A stretch of DNA of 64,000 bases from Peteryoungia desertarenae (GTDB lineage: Bacteria > Pseudomonadota > Alphaproteobacteria > Rhizobiales > Rhizobiaceae), in assembly GCF_005860795.2 (NCBI RefSeq), contig NZ_CP058350.1, positions 2,014,501 to 2,078,500 on the forward strand, in the 5' to 3' direction. This document shows positions 35,394-43,821 of the stretch, piece by piece. Made by a program: the position numbers and the translations under genes. Under the pieces are notes generated by a model. That model did not search any database, had not been told where the DNA came from, and saw nothing but the letters and a program-made list of their open reading frames with translations. Position 1 is the stretch's first letter, and every line of letters begins with the position of its first letter.

Positions 35394-37307
35394 TCAGGCG
35401 CGCGCACCGACCGGCTCGTCCACGCTTCCGGCGGCTGCCTCGAGCCTGGCCGCAGCATCGCGAGCCTCGATGGCGCCCATCGGTTTTCCGAAGAGATAGC
35501 CCTGGATCAGGTCCGGCTGCAGCGGCGACAGGATCATCATCTCGTCATCCGTCTCGACACCTTCCAGGACGCAGCGCAGATCGAGCTTGCGGCAGAGGTC
35601 GATCAGCCCCGCCACGATCTCGCGGGAGGTCACGTTATGAGCCACCTTGCGCACGAAACTCTTGTCGACCTTCACCTTGTCCAGAGGCAGCGCATCGAGA
35701 TATTCGAAGCTCGAATAGCCTGAACCGAAATCGTCGAGCGCGATCTTGCAGCCGGCAAGCCTGAGTTCGGCCAGAAGGGCGCAGGCCGTGTCGACATCGG
35801 CCATGACGGCCGTTTCCGTGATTTCAAACTCCACGCGCTTGGGCGAAATTCCGTTCTGGTGGATCATGTCCAGGAGCGACAGCATGAAACTGCGATCGGA
35901 TATGTCCTGGGCCGACAGGTTGAAAGACAGCGTCAGCGGCTCGGGCCATGTCCGCAGTGCTTCCAGCCCCTTGCTAAACAGGATCGAGGTCACCTTCCGG
36001 ATATGGCCGGATCGCTCCGCCGAACGGATGAACTTGTCGGGTCGGACCGGGCCAAGCGAAGGGCTCTGCCAGCGGGCCAGCGCCTCGAAGCCGACAAAGC
36101 GATGCTCCGACGGCGAATATTGCGGCTGGAACTGCAGGAAGAGTTCACGCTCCAGATCGCCTTCACGCAAGGCTCTCTCCAGCGCAACCGTCTCCTTCAT
36201 CTCGCGATCTTCCGTGCTGTCGAAGACGATCGTAACACCGCGACGACCGCTCTTAGCCTTGAACAGCGCGTAATCTGCCTTTTCGTAAAGCTGCCCGGTT
36301 GAGTTGCCCATGGACGGAAAATGCGCCATTCCCGCAGAAGCACCGATCGTCAGATGCAGAAGATCGATGTCGTAGGGCAGGCTGATCTGCTTGATCACGC
36401 GATTTCCGAGCTTTTCAACATCGGCGGATGGCATGGAGCCCGGCAGAATCACGATGAATTCATCGCCGCCGATCCGTCCGAAAACGGAACCGGGATATTC
36501 CAGCCGGTTCGCCCGCTCGACCGCCGCACAGAGCAGGCGGTCTCCGATGATGTGGCCGTAGACATCGTTGATCGCCTTGAAACCATCGAGATCGAAGATC
36601 CCCAGCCAGAAGGGGTCGCGTTTGGCCACAAGCTGGTCGATCAGGTCGAACATGGCGCGTCGGTTCGGCACGCCGGTCAGACTGTCGGTTCGGGCAAGCA
36701 ACTGCGCTTTCGCCGTCATCTCATCGGCCAGAAGCCGCGCATCGATCTGCTTGAAGACCACCTTGCGAACCTGCGTTGCCAGGGCGAAGGCCCCGAGCGA
36801 CGCGCTCACACCGATATAGACATATTGCTCGACCAGGTCGGGTGCGAGCCGAAAGCTGAACCAGACCAGCGTCGAAACCGCAAGCGTGATAAACAGCAAG
36901 GTGCTGCGCAGCGTTACGCCTGTCGCGGAGAAGACGACAGCCATCAGCGCGAAATAGACCAGCCGCGAATGCTCTTCCCGGGTCAGCATGAAGCCGACGA
37001 GATTGGCATACATCAGCAGATTGACCGCGACCCCGTAAAGCTCGAGGCGCAACAGCGACACCGTCTCCCGTGTCGCGAGGCTTTGCCGGATGAAGAGATA
37101 GACAATTGCCGACAGGATACTCATGACCACCATGGGCCAGGCAACGGCAACGCCATACTCGCTGATGTAGCGCCATGCGATGAAAGCGAAGTAGATGCAG
37201 CCCGCAATCAGGACGCCCCTCAGCAAGGGTCTGTAGCCATCGGCAAAGGCCTGCTGCCTGGAGGAGTTCCGCCACGTATCGTAAAGGCTGCTGGAAGATT
37301 GTGCCAC
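35394..37307 (-). CDS. Membrane GGDEF-EAL cyclic-di-GMP enzyme
   Basis: This protein has 637 residues. About six hydrophobic helices (residues 25-185) precede a GGDEF domain with an intact active site 'FGRIGGDEFIVILPG' and its start 'RTDSLTGVPNRRAMFDLID'. An EAL domain follows with 'FVGFEALARWQSPSLGP', 'EITETAVM' and 'LDDFGSGYSSFEYLDALPLD', ending 'KVDKSFVRKV'. Both catalytic motifs are preserved, so it could make or break c-di-GMP; such proteins often do mainly one. It probably controls motility or attachment. The gene stands alone. Confidence 0.92.
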   Translation of the reverse strand: MAQSSSSLYDTWRNSSRQQAFADGYRPLLRGVLIAGCIYFAFIAWRYISEYGVAVAWPMVVMSILSAIVYLFIRQSLATRETVSLLRLELYGVAVNLLMYANLVGFMLTREEHSRLVYFALMAVVFSATGVTLRSTLLFITLAVSTLVWFSFRLAPDLVEQYVYIGVSASLGAFALATQVRKVVFKQIDARLLADEMTAKAQLLARTDSLTGVPNRRAMFDLIDQLVAKRDPFWLGIFDLDGFKAINDVYGHIIGDRLLCAAVERANRLEYPGSVFGRIGGDEFIVILPGSMPSADVEKLGNRVIKQISLPYDIDLLHLTIGASAGMAHFPSMGNSTGQLYEKADYALFKAKSGRRGVTIVFDSTEDREMKETVALERALREGDLERELFLQFQPQYSPSEHRFVGFEALARWQSPSLGPVRPDKFIRSAERSGHIRKVTSILFSKGLEALRTWPEPLTLSFNLSAQDISDRSFMLSLLDMIHQNGISPKRVEFEITETAVMADVDTACALLAELRLAGCKIALDDFGSGYSSFEYLDALPLDKVKVDKSFVRKVAHNVTSREIVAGLIDLCRKLDLRCVLEGVETDDEMMILSPLQPDLIQGYLFGKPMGAIEARDAAARLEAAAGSVDEPVGARA

Positions 37308-37576
37308 GCTATCGGCTCCCTCCGCTACCGCTTCTTGCCGGGCCCATCCTCATGGCCCTGTTTTCGGAAGATCATCTCCCGGACCGCTGGCCGCGGCTCA
37401 CTCGATAACTGTATATGTCACATAACATCGATTCATTTACATAGTATAAATTAGAAGTATTTATGGGACTCCCCGTTCCGCCAGCTTTGGGGGCAATCAT
37501 GTGCAGTAAAGCTTGTGACTGAAACTGATCCCGGAAGCTGATTTGCGCGCGCGACTTGTTCCTGTAGGAAGAAGGC

Positions 37577-37933
37577 ATGCGAATACGTTCGGATATCTTT
37601 GTGGCCGCGTTGATACGTCGGGTCTTCGGGGAAGGGGGCTTTGCTGCCGTCCTGCTCAAGGGTGCTGACGCCTCCGGCGCGATCTTCATCCGCCAGCGCT
37701 TCCGCGACGGGCTCGAAACCCTTTACGGTCCGGCACCCCAGTCCATGATTGAGCAGGACGAGCGGGATGACCGCCTGTTCGAAATCCGGCTGGAGCGCGT
37801 CGAGGCACAGGCTCTCGACGACCTGATCGAACGCGAACGTCGCTTTGACGGCGACCTCTGGCTCATCGAGATCGAAGCGGATGAAACGCGACCGCTTTCG
37901 GAGCCGCTGATCCCGTTGGCAGAGAGGGATTGA
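37577..37933 (+). CDS. DUF1491-family protein
   Basis: This 118-residue cytoplasmic protein is found throughout Hyphomicrobiales. 'VFGEGGFAAVLLKGADASGA' and 'GDLWLIEIEAD' are the family marks. The start at 37577 follows GGAAGAAGG. No catalytic residues are known. It converges with the DUF2336 gene. Confidence 0.85.
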   Translation: MRIRSDIFVAALIRRVFGEGGFAAVLLKGADASGAIFIRQRFRDGLETLYGPAPQSMIEQDERDDRLFEIRLERVEAQALDDLIERERRFDGDLWLIEIEADETRPLSEPLIPLAERD

Positions 37934-37953
37934 TCGCGACCGACCCGGTGGCT

Positions 37954-39096
37954 TCAGCCGGCGGCGCGCCGGTTCTGCCTGGCAGCCTCCAATGCAACCC
38001 GGTTTGCCAGTGCATCGCGGTCTGCCTGTGCGTCGCGGCCGGTCGCTGCATCGCCTGCGATGTCATGGCGATCATCGCCAAACGTGTAGCGATCGGCCCG
38101 ATGCCAGCTTTCGATCCGGTCCTCGCATTCCCGGACATCGAGATGTGCCACCAGGCTTTCTGCACGGCTGATGCCGGCGTTCTCTTCCGTCAGATGCGGA
38201 TAGAGCCGGTGCAGGATGAAGACATTGTCGAGAGGGTTCATGGCGACACCGACAAGCGTCGTCGCCAGCTGCCGCCCTGAAATATCGAGCAGGATGCGCT
38301 CGGCCAGCCAGCGGCTGGACGACAGGACGTCCGACAGGGCAGAGGCGAAATTGCTGGCATCGCGGGCTCTGGCAAAGCGTACCAGCAGGGCTTCCTGCAC
38401 CGGCGTGATCGTCCGCTTGCCGAGCCTGTCGCCGGTTCGCGGTCCGAAATGATGTGCGAGTGCCTTGAGCTTCTGGCGAAGCAGTTCTTCCCGCTTCAGC
38501 CTTTGCTCTTCCGCATGATCGGGCAGGCTGGCATTGATCACCGGTCCGCCCTTCAGCGCGATACGGCCTGTCGCGACGGGAGCCGCGCCCTCGCCAGTCC
38601 GCTTCGGCATCGGCTTCACCACATGTTCGGCCACAGGCCGCGCGGCTGAGGCAGACACTGGCTTTGCCCATCCCGCCTGCTCCTTCTGATCGCCCTTGTG
38701 ATCGCCCTTCTCATCGCCTGTGGCGGCGGCGGTCGCATTGGCTGCTGTGCTGTGGCGAAGCGCAACCAGCGCATCGACAACCATGGGCGACAGATGCTCG
38801 CGCTTGACGATCGCCTTGGCATGGTCGGCGCCTTGCGTGCGGGCAATCATGATCAAAACTTCGTCAGTCAGGGCGGGGGAGGAGGCGAGGAACGGGGCCG
38901 AAATCGAGATCGGCTGCGAAGCAATGAAAAGCGAGACGGCACTTGGCAGGTTCGCGCTTTGCGAAAGGGCTGCCACGGCGTCGCGTCGCGCCTCGGCAGA
39001 GGATGCCTGGAAAAGCGGTTGGAAAAGCTCGGCAAATTGCTTCAGTTCCATCTTGCCGGGGTGCGAGAGGGCCTGGAAACTGGTGACGGTTGCCAT
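37954..39096 (-). CDS. DUF2336-domain protein
   Basis: This 380-residue cytoplasmic alpha-helical protein belongs to a family specific to alphaproteobacteria. ATG 39096 is chosen, with GGAGGAAGGAC about 10 nt upstream; a GTG at 39159 is an alternative. The N-terminal 'LFQPLFQASSAEARRDAVAA' and 'DEVLIMIARTQGADHAKAIV' are HEAT-like helices of DUF2336. A charged linker with Asp/His/Lys repeats follows, then 'NPLDNVFILHRLYPHLTEEN'. The function is unknown. A CtrA-like box lies about 120 bp upstream. Confidence 0.75.
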   Translation of the reverse strand: MATVTSFQALSHPGKMELKQFAELFQPLFQASSAEARRDAVAALSQSANLPSAVSLFIASQPISISAPFLASSPALTDEVLIMIARTQGADHAKAIVKREHLSPMVVDALVALRHSTAANATAAATGDEKGDHKGDQKEQAGWAKPVSASAARPVAEHVVKPMPKRTGEGAAPVATGRIALKGGPVINASLPDHAEEQRLKREELLRQKLKALAHHFGPRTGDRLGKRTITPVQEALLVRFARARDASNFASALSDVLSSSRWLAERILLDISGRQLATTLVGVAMNPLDNVFILHRLYPHLTEENAGISRAESLVAHLDVRECEDRIESWHRADRYTFGDDRHDIAGDAATGRDAQADRDALANRVALEAARQNRRAAG

Positions 39097-39548
39097 CAGA
39101 ACGACGTCCTTCCTCCTCGCGCCGACAGGCTTTTCCAGCTCCCTGAATTGTTCGCTCACGGCAAAACCCACTCCAACGCAATACACATGTGTCTCACAAT
39201 AGACCGAATTTGTTAGCAAGCTGTTAACTAAGGCTTGGCAAACATCCGGCTTGCGAATGGCAGATATTTGTGATTCGTCTAATGTTGTGATGTCCGGTCT
39301 GATTTGCCGGGCGAGACATCGGGTGGCCGGCAGGGGCTCCCGGTAAAGATGTGGAAGGTGTGCCCCGCGTTGAGGGCAATTCATGCGCTGGGGCGCGCCG
39401 AGTGGGTCGAAAGACCCGTTTGAGAATGGCGCAGATGATCCGGTTGCGTGAAATTTTATCCGATCATGAACCGGTTGCGCCAGCCCTTCGTTAAAAAGGG
39501 CAGGGTGAAATCTGAGCTTCATCCGTCTCAATCAGCAAGGAGACGAGC
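39097..39548. promoter_or_regulatory. Divergent intergenic region with CtrA-like box
   Basis: TTAG-N7-TTAA at 39213-39227 is one base from the CtrA consensus TTAA-N7-TTAA and lies upstream of the DUF2336 gene. A hairpin GGGTC-GAAA-GACCC lies at 39404-39417. No gene is visible in these 452 bp. Confidence 0.35.
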
Positions 39549-39794
39549 ATGGCAGACATCATCAGGATCATCGATCGGATCGCACGCTCTGCCGGTCGGT
39601 CGGCCAGACAGGAAGCAGAGCAACCGGACCAGGGCAGGGCGAAGCGCAGATTGCGCAAGGCCAAGGTGCTGTTTTTCACCGGCGTTCGCTACGAGCGGCT
39701 GGAGCCTGCAGGCCCGGCTTCGCAGCGCCCCTCATTGCCGGCGCCCACACGCTTCCTGCAGATCCCGGCGCTGACAGATCTGCGCCAGCCGTAA
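39549..39794 (+). CDS. Small arginine-rich protein of unknown function
   Basis: This protein has 81 residues. AAGGAGA precedes ATG 39549. The N-terminal half is basic and helical ('MADIIRIIDRIARSAGRSAR'), followed by 'KAKVLFFTGVRYERLEP', a stretch I recall from small rhizobial hypothetical proteins, and a Pro-rich tail. It has no signal peptide. After it, 39795-40196 holds no supported gene, only an AT-rich promoter with a possible -10 TATATT near 40107. Confidence 0.6.
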   Translation: MADIIRIIDRIARSAGRSARQEAEQPDQGRAKRRLRKAKVLFFTGVRYERLEPAGPASQRPSLPAPTRFLQIPALTDLRQP

Positions 39795-40196
39795 GGCTTG
39801 ACCGCAGCTGATGGCGCCGGAATGCCGCGAGCAGGTCCTGGCACCACTGCAAACAGCCCGTTTGGAATGCCGATCTGTGTCGGCGACGGATCCCTTCTGG
39901 CCCCCCCTTGGGCAATGCTCTTCGTCAACGGCCCGGAAACGCAGGAAACCCGATGCGCAAACAGATGTCTCATTGCATTTATTGCGTGTATTGAACGCTT
40001 TTTGCCCTCCGCATTGCGAGTATTCCCTGCTGCGTGAACAAAAATTTTCCAAATATGTTTGTGTGACGTAGTATTGCATTAATCTATTCGAATTAAAGGA
40101 TAGGGTATATTAAGACGTGGGATGACGAGGGCCGTGTTGCGCGCGCAATTAACCTCCCGATCCATCCGCGCCCATGCTCCAACCTTTCGGCCCCCC

Positions 40197-41138
40197 ATGC
40201 TCATCAGCATCCCCAAGAACCGTATCCGCAAAGGCATGTACATCGAGAGTGTTGCCTGCCCCAGCCGGGAATTCAGCAAGCGTCGTTTTCTCCTGAGCAA
40301 CGAGGATGACCTGCGGGCCATCGCGCTCAGTTCGGCAGATGTGGTTCTGATCAATGTGTCCCGTGGCGTTGATCAGGATGGTCGTACCGTCAGGATTGAG
40401 CCCCAAAAGCTGGGGCTGGACATGTCCTTCGAGGCCAAGGCGCGCCAGATCCGCGACAGTATCGGCGCGCAGACGGTTGCCGCCAAGGCAAGCCTGGAGG
40501 AGATCGCCGGCGGCACAACGCCCGACATGACGAGCCTTGAACCCATGGCCGACGTCGTCGACCGCGCCTGGAGCGACGAGCCCCTGGTTGCGCTGGAACT
40601 CACGCGCCTGAAAACCAAGGATGAGACCACCTACGAGCATTCGCTGGCGGTCAGCGGCCTCATGGCACTGATGGGCCGGGCTCTCCGGTTGGACGAAAAG
40701 ACCGTCCGCGAAATGGGCATTGCCGGCATCCTGCATGATATCGGCAAGCTTCACATTCCCGATGACATCCTGACCAAGCCGGCCAATCTGACCAGCAGGG
40801 AGCGCGAGATCATCCGCAACCATCCGGAAGCGGGCTACCAGATCCTGAAGGCCTATCCGAACATGTCGCCGATCATCCTCGACATCTGCAGGCTGCATCA
40901 CGAGGCGCTGGACGGTTCCGGCTACCCGCTCGGCCTGAAGGCCCCGAAACTGCCTCTGCATGTGCGCATCGCCACGGTCTGCGATGTCTTTGAGGCCCTG
41001 ACATCCATTCGCCCCTACAAGCGTCCCTGGTCAACCGAACAGGCCATCAAATGGATGTTCGAGCGCCCGCAATTCTTTGACGCAAAACTTGTCATCCGCC
41101 TTGGCAGCATCCTGACGCCCGGCGGGCGGATCAGCTGA
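40197..41138 (+). CDS. HD-GYP domain cyclic-di-GMP phosphodiesterase
   Basis: This protein has about 313 residues. The N-terminal 'ISIPKNRIRKGMYIESVACP' is the DUF3391 opening. The HD-GYP domain has 'GILHDIGKLHIPDDILTKPA' (HD pair), 'HPEAGYQIL', and 'HHEALDGSGYPLGLKAP' (GYP motif), so the metal-binding residues are intact and c-di-GMP hydrolysis is likely. The start is uncertain: ATG 40197 gives the family N-terminus but has no ribosome site, while ATG 40122 in frame adds 25 unconserved residues. A dispersed repeat follows. Confidence 0.88.
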   Translation: MLISIPKNRIRKGMYIESVACPSREFSKRRFLLSNEDDLRAIALSSADVVLINVSRGVDQDGRTVRIEPQKLGLDMSFEAKARQIRDSIGAQTVAAKASLEEIAGGTTPDMTSLEPMADVVDRAWSDEPLVALELTRLKTKDETTYEHSLAVSGLMALMGRALRLDEKTVREMGIAGILHDIGKLHIPDDILTKPANLTSREREIIRNHPEAGYQILKAYPNMSPIILDICRLHHEALDGSGYPLGLKAPKLPLHVRIATVCDVFEALTSIRPYKRPWSTEQAIKWMFERPQFFDAKLVIRLGSILTPGGRIS

Positions 41139-41144
41139 CGCTGT

Positions 41145-41245
41145 AGCACGTCCAGCAAAAGTGCGTCAGCGGTTTTGCGTCCGGACTGCGCGAAAACAAA
41201 CAGATAGGGCGTTTCATGTGATCCTGTTTTCAACGGAAACGCTCT
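41145..41245 (+). repeat. Dispersed 100-bp intergenic repeat, copy 2
   Basis: This is the second copy of the element at 9099-9198, in the same orientation and likewise directly after a stop codon. The copies differ mainly by single substitutions and a few small changes near the GTTTC block. On the minus strand it encodes 'YLFVFAQSGRKTADA', as copy 1 does. Confidence 0.8.
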
Positions 41246-41281
41246 GGAACGCGTCGGACCGGTCCGGACGCATGCGCGCCG

Positions 41282-41836
41282 TCAACCCGGCGAAGATGGC
41301 AGCGGCAGGCATTCCGCCGCGCTGAGGAACTGTATCGCCTCCGGCTCGAAACTCGGCAGCGGCACCATGGTGCGCAGCACCGCATAGCCCCGCGTGCCGC
41401 GATGCTCGACAACGATCGTTTCCGTCAGGGCGGCAATCGGGCTGCGGCGCAGCTGTGCCACCTGGACCGGCGTTGCCAGAAGCACATCCAGGTCGCCCGC
41501 AACCGAAGTGCGGTCATTCATCGAAAAGACCTCGTTCGAGGCCGCATCGAAAATGCCGACCGACCAGAAGGTCCGGCCCGCGACCGCGACCAGCCGGAGC
41601 GGCTGGCTGGTGATGTCGAAATGACAGACGGCAACTCGCATGTAAGGGTCACGGCTCAGCAACCCTGTCGTATCCGGCGCATTCGACAAGCGGTGGAATT
41701 CAAAGGCCGTGCCTTCGGCCAATACCCGCGTATAGGCATCCTTGCCGGTGAAATGCGGCAGCGCCAGAATGATGATGATATGCAAGACGATGGCGCCGAA
41801 AATGCCAGTGGCCACCGCATAGAGAAGCTTAAGCAT
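41282..41836 (-). CDS. DUF1254-type membrane protein
   Basis: This 184-residue protein has an N-terminal membrane helix ('LYAVATGIFGAIVLHIIIIL') and then 'ALPHFTGKDAYTRVLAEGTA', as in rhizobial DUF1254 proteins. Its gene overlaps the end of the upstream DUF1214 gene by 8 bp, so the two are co-translated. In many bacteria DUF1254 and DUF1214 are fused in one protein; here they are split. The periplasmic domain is beta-rich. The function is unknown. Confidence 0.7.
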   Translation of the reverse strand: MLKLLYAVATGIFGAIVLHIIIILALPHFTGKDAYTRVLAEGTAFEFHRLSNAPDTTGLLSRDPYMRVAVCHFDITSQPLRLVAVAGRTFWSVGIFDAASNEVFSMNDRTSVAGDLDVLLATPVQVAQLRRSPIAALTETIVVEHRGTRGYAVLRTMVPLPSFEPEAIQFLSAAECLPLPSSPG

Positions 41837-42416
41837 TGCCGCAGCCCTCCAGCACGATCTCGGGCATTTCCAGGCCAGACACCCCGGTCGACGCCGCCGC
41901 TGGCGTATCGAGCAGCGTCAGCACCAGCTGGAACGGTCCGATATCGGGCAGCGACAGCCAGTTGCCGGGCTTGGCGGTCGGCGAGATCGAGATGTCGAAA
42001 GAGCCGTCCGGCTTGCGCAGCACAGTCTGCGAATTATAGCCGAAGGGCAGTCCCTCCCGGCGTGGCAAGGGCAGGCCGTCGGGTGTTGCCGCGTAAAGCG
42101 TCCAGTAGCGTGCAGCCGGCGTTCGCCCGCTCAGCCGATAGGAACAGGTGCCGGTGAGTTGCAGCCCCGTCTCGTCAGTGCGGGCCGAAAAGACAAGCCC
42201 CTCCGCCGACCCGTAAAGAAGCCGCCCGGCAGTCGCCCGATGCGCCTTTGCATAGGGATCGGCCTCCACCGTCTGCGCATCCGGGAACGCACTCCAGGCC
42301 CCGATCCGGATGGCACCGAGCCCCTCCGATGCGTTGAGCGCCGACTGCGTCGACAAGATCCCGCCGCCATAGGCGATGACAAGCGCAATCGCGATAAAGA
42401 AGGGAACCCGAAACAC
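41829..42416 (-). CDS. DUF1214-domain protein
   Basis: This 195-residue protein has an N-terminal membrane helix ('MFRVPFFIAIALVIAYGGGI') followed by a periplasmic domain. The DUF1214 core is visible in 'GTCSYRLSGRTPAARYWTLY', 'PFGYNSQTVLRKPDGSFDIS' and 'GPFQLVLTLLDTP'. It is the first gene of the pair with the DUF1254 protein. The family has a beta-sandwich fold and no known reaction. Confidence 0.78.
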   Translation of the reverse strand: MFRVPFFIAIALVIAYGGGILSTQSALNASEGLGAIRIGAWSAFPDAQTVEADPYAKAHRATAGRLLYGSAEGLVFSARTDETGLQLTGTCSYRLSGRTPAARYWTLYAATPDGLPLPRREGLPFGYNSQTVLRKPDGSFDISISPTAKPGNWLSLPDIGPFQLVLTLLDTPAAASTGVSGLEMPEIVLEGCGNA

Positions 42417-42595
42417 GTCTGCTGCTGACCCCGAAGGTAAGAAATCCCGGGCCCTGCGACCCCCGTTCCAGCGGTATCACTGATTCGGGGGGCGAGGGAA
42501 GTTTTTGGGGTGTGGGGGGGAGGGGGAGGGAGTCAGCAGATCGTTCATTCCATGCGGAAATTCCCTATAGTTGATAAGGGTAACAGGGCGCGCTG

Positions 42596-42871
42596 TTGAC
42601 AGAAGAGAGGTTTGGCCCAGCGAAGCACGCAACCAACCGGGTAAAGCATGGTTGACCTCTCGTCTTTGGGCGTAGCATCTTTTCTCATGAGGATCATTTG
42701 ATCATCCCGTCGATCCGGGAAGTGGATTGCGAAGAACGGTTCAAAGTGGTCGGCCTCGTTGGGGGGAAGCTTTACACTGATGTTTTTGTTTGGCGAAATC
42801 GCCTGCCTCGTTTCATATCGGTCAGAAGGAGCAACACAGGTGAAGAACGCGCCGTCAGGCCTGCCGGCTGA
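42596..42871 (+). pseudogene. brnT-like toxin gene interrupted by in-frame TGA
   Basis: The frame from TTG 42596 reads 'ERFGPAKHATNRVKHG', then TGA at 42653-42655 (codon 20), then continues 'PLVFGRSIFSHEDHLIIPS', 'REVDCEERFKVVGLVGGKLY', 'VWRNRLPRFISVRRSNTGEE' and stops at 42869. This is the BrnT toxin pattern, with FDPAK...KHG at the N-terminus and R.ISVRR...E at the C-terminus, split only by the stop. No usable start follows the stop before the conserved core. The 3' end overlaps the start of an antitoxin gene, the normal operon arrangement. The toxin is presumed dead. Confidence 0.8.
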
Positions 42872-43118
42872 TGCCTCCGACATCAAGGATTCCGAAGCCA
42901 CGGAGGAGGCTCTTGATCGCGCACAGCGCGCCCGCATTATCCGCCGGACGCGCAACAGCCTTGGCCTTTCACAGAGCGAATTCGCCACACGCTTTCGCGT
43001 GCCCGTCGGCACGCTGCGCGACTGGGAGCAGGCCTGCGTCACCGCCCCCGATTTCGCCGTCGCCTATGTCAAGGTGATTGCTCAACACCCGGATCTGGTC
43101 GCAGAGGCTTTGGGGTAG
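42840..43118 (+). CDS. Helix-turn-helix antitoxin, partner of BrnT-like toxin
   Basis: This 92-residue protein starts at GTG 42840, 8 bases after AAGGAG, and overlaps the toxin remnant by 32 bp. The helix-turn-helix is 'RNSLGLSQSEFATRFRVPVG' followed by 'TLRDWEQACVTAPDFAVAYV', the typical HTH antitoxin of BrnT/HigB-like pairs. It is intact even though the toxin is broken, so it is now an orphan repressor or a neutraliser of related toxins. Confidence 0.8.
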   Translation: MKNAPSGLPADASDIKDSEATEEALDRAQRARIIRRTRNSLGLSQSEFATRFRVPVGTLRDWEQACVTAPDFAVAYVKVIAQHPDLVAEALG

Positions 43119-43147
43119 GGGCATCTCGCCAGATACGTGATGTTGCC

Positions 43148-43438
43148 TCATGCAGCCGCGGGCTCGATCAGAGGCCGCACCGGCGGCTGTTCATGCTGCA
43201 ACGCCCGCCACAGGTCATGATTGGCCTGCATAGCCATCCAGGCCCGCGCGGTGCCAGCACCTGCCTGTTCGAGACGTACGGCCAGATCCGGGCTGATTCC
43301 GGCCTTGCCGTTCAGCACACGGGAAAAGGCAACGCGCGACATGGCCAGGCGTTCGGCGGCTTCGGTGACAGAAAGCCCAAGCGGAGCAATCACGTCCTCC
43401 TTCAGAATTTCGCCCGGATGAGGCGGATTATGCATCAT
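43148..43438 (-). CDS. higA: HigA-type antitoxin
   Basis: This 96-residue antitoxin starts '[20 protein letters not shown]', the classic HigA N-terminus. The helix-turn-helix is '[20 protein letters not shown]' plus '[20 protein letters not shown]'. It is 13 bp downstream of the toxin gene and probably represses the operon through the palindrome at 43739-43755. Both genes are intact. Confidence 0.92.
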   Translation of the reverse strand: MMHNPPHPGEILKEDVIAPLGLSVTEAAERLAMSRVAFSRVLNGKAGISPDLAVRLEQAGAGTARAWMAMQANHDLWRALQHEQPPVRPLIEPAAA

Positions 43439-43451
43439 CGCTCTATTCCCT

Positions 43452-43730
43452 CTAATGATAGTCCTGATAATCGACCAGCTCGACCCCGCTATCGGTAAAG
43501 CGGAAGGTCACGCGCCAGTTGCCATTGACCCAGACAGACCAATGCCCGGCAAGCTCTCCCTTCAGCGGGTGGAGTCTGAATGATGGGATCGACATGGCTT
43601 GGGGTCCATCAGCGACATCGAGCAAACCTAGTATGCGCCGAAGCTTGTTGGCGTGGGCCGTCTGAATGCCGCGAGTCGAGCCGGTGAGATAAAAAATCTC
43701 TAGGCCTTTGTGCCGAAAGCTAACGATCAT
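43452..43730 (-). CDS. higB: HigB/RelE-type toxin
   Basis: This 92-residue ribosome-dependent mRNA interferase is of the HigB family. '[20 protein letters not shown]' opens it, and the family marks '[20 protein letters not shown]', 'NWRVTFRF' and '[10 protein letters not shown]' close it; the last contains the C-terminal acid and histidine. The toxin precedes the antitoxin, the usual higBA order. No lesion is visible. Confidence 0.92.
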   Translation of the reverse strand: MIVSFRHKGLEIFYLTGSTRGIQTAHANKLRRILGLLDVADGPQAMSIPSFRLHPLKGELAGHWSVWVNGNWRVTFRFTDSGVELVDYQDYH

Positions 43731-43738
43731 GCTAATTT

Positions 43739-43755
43739 GTATCGCGTAGCGATAC
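43739..43755 (-). promoter_or_regulatory. HigA operator palindrome
   Basis: GTATCGC-GTA-GCGATAC is a perfect inverted repeat 8 bp upstream of the higB start, overlapping the expected promoter. It matches the usual form of HigA operators. Binding is inferred. Confidence 0.75.
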
Positions 43756-43821
43756 GGGTGTCAATGTCTTCCGTTGCGGCAAACGCATAAACGCCAGTTG
43801 CTCGGCCGCTCGCTCCTCGCC

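Noticed and set aside
42545-43042. 165-codon minus-strand gene
   Set aside because: Antisense to the BrnT-like and antitoxin frames, which carry clear family motifs.
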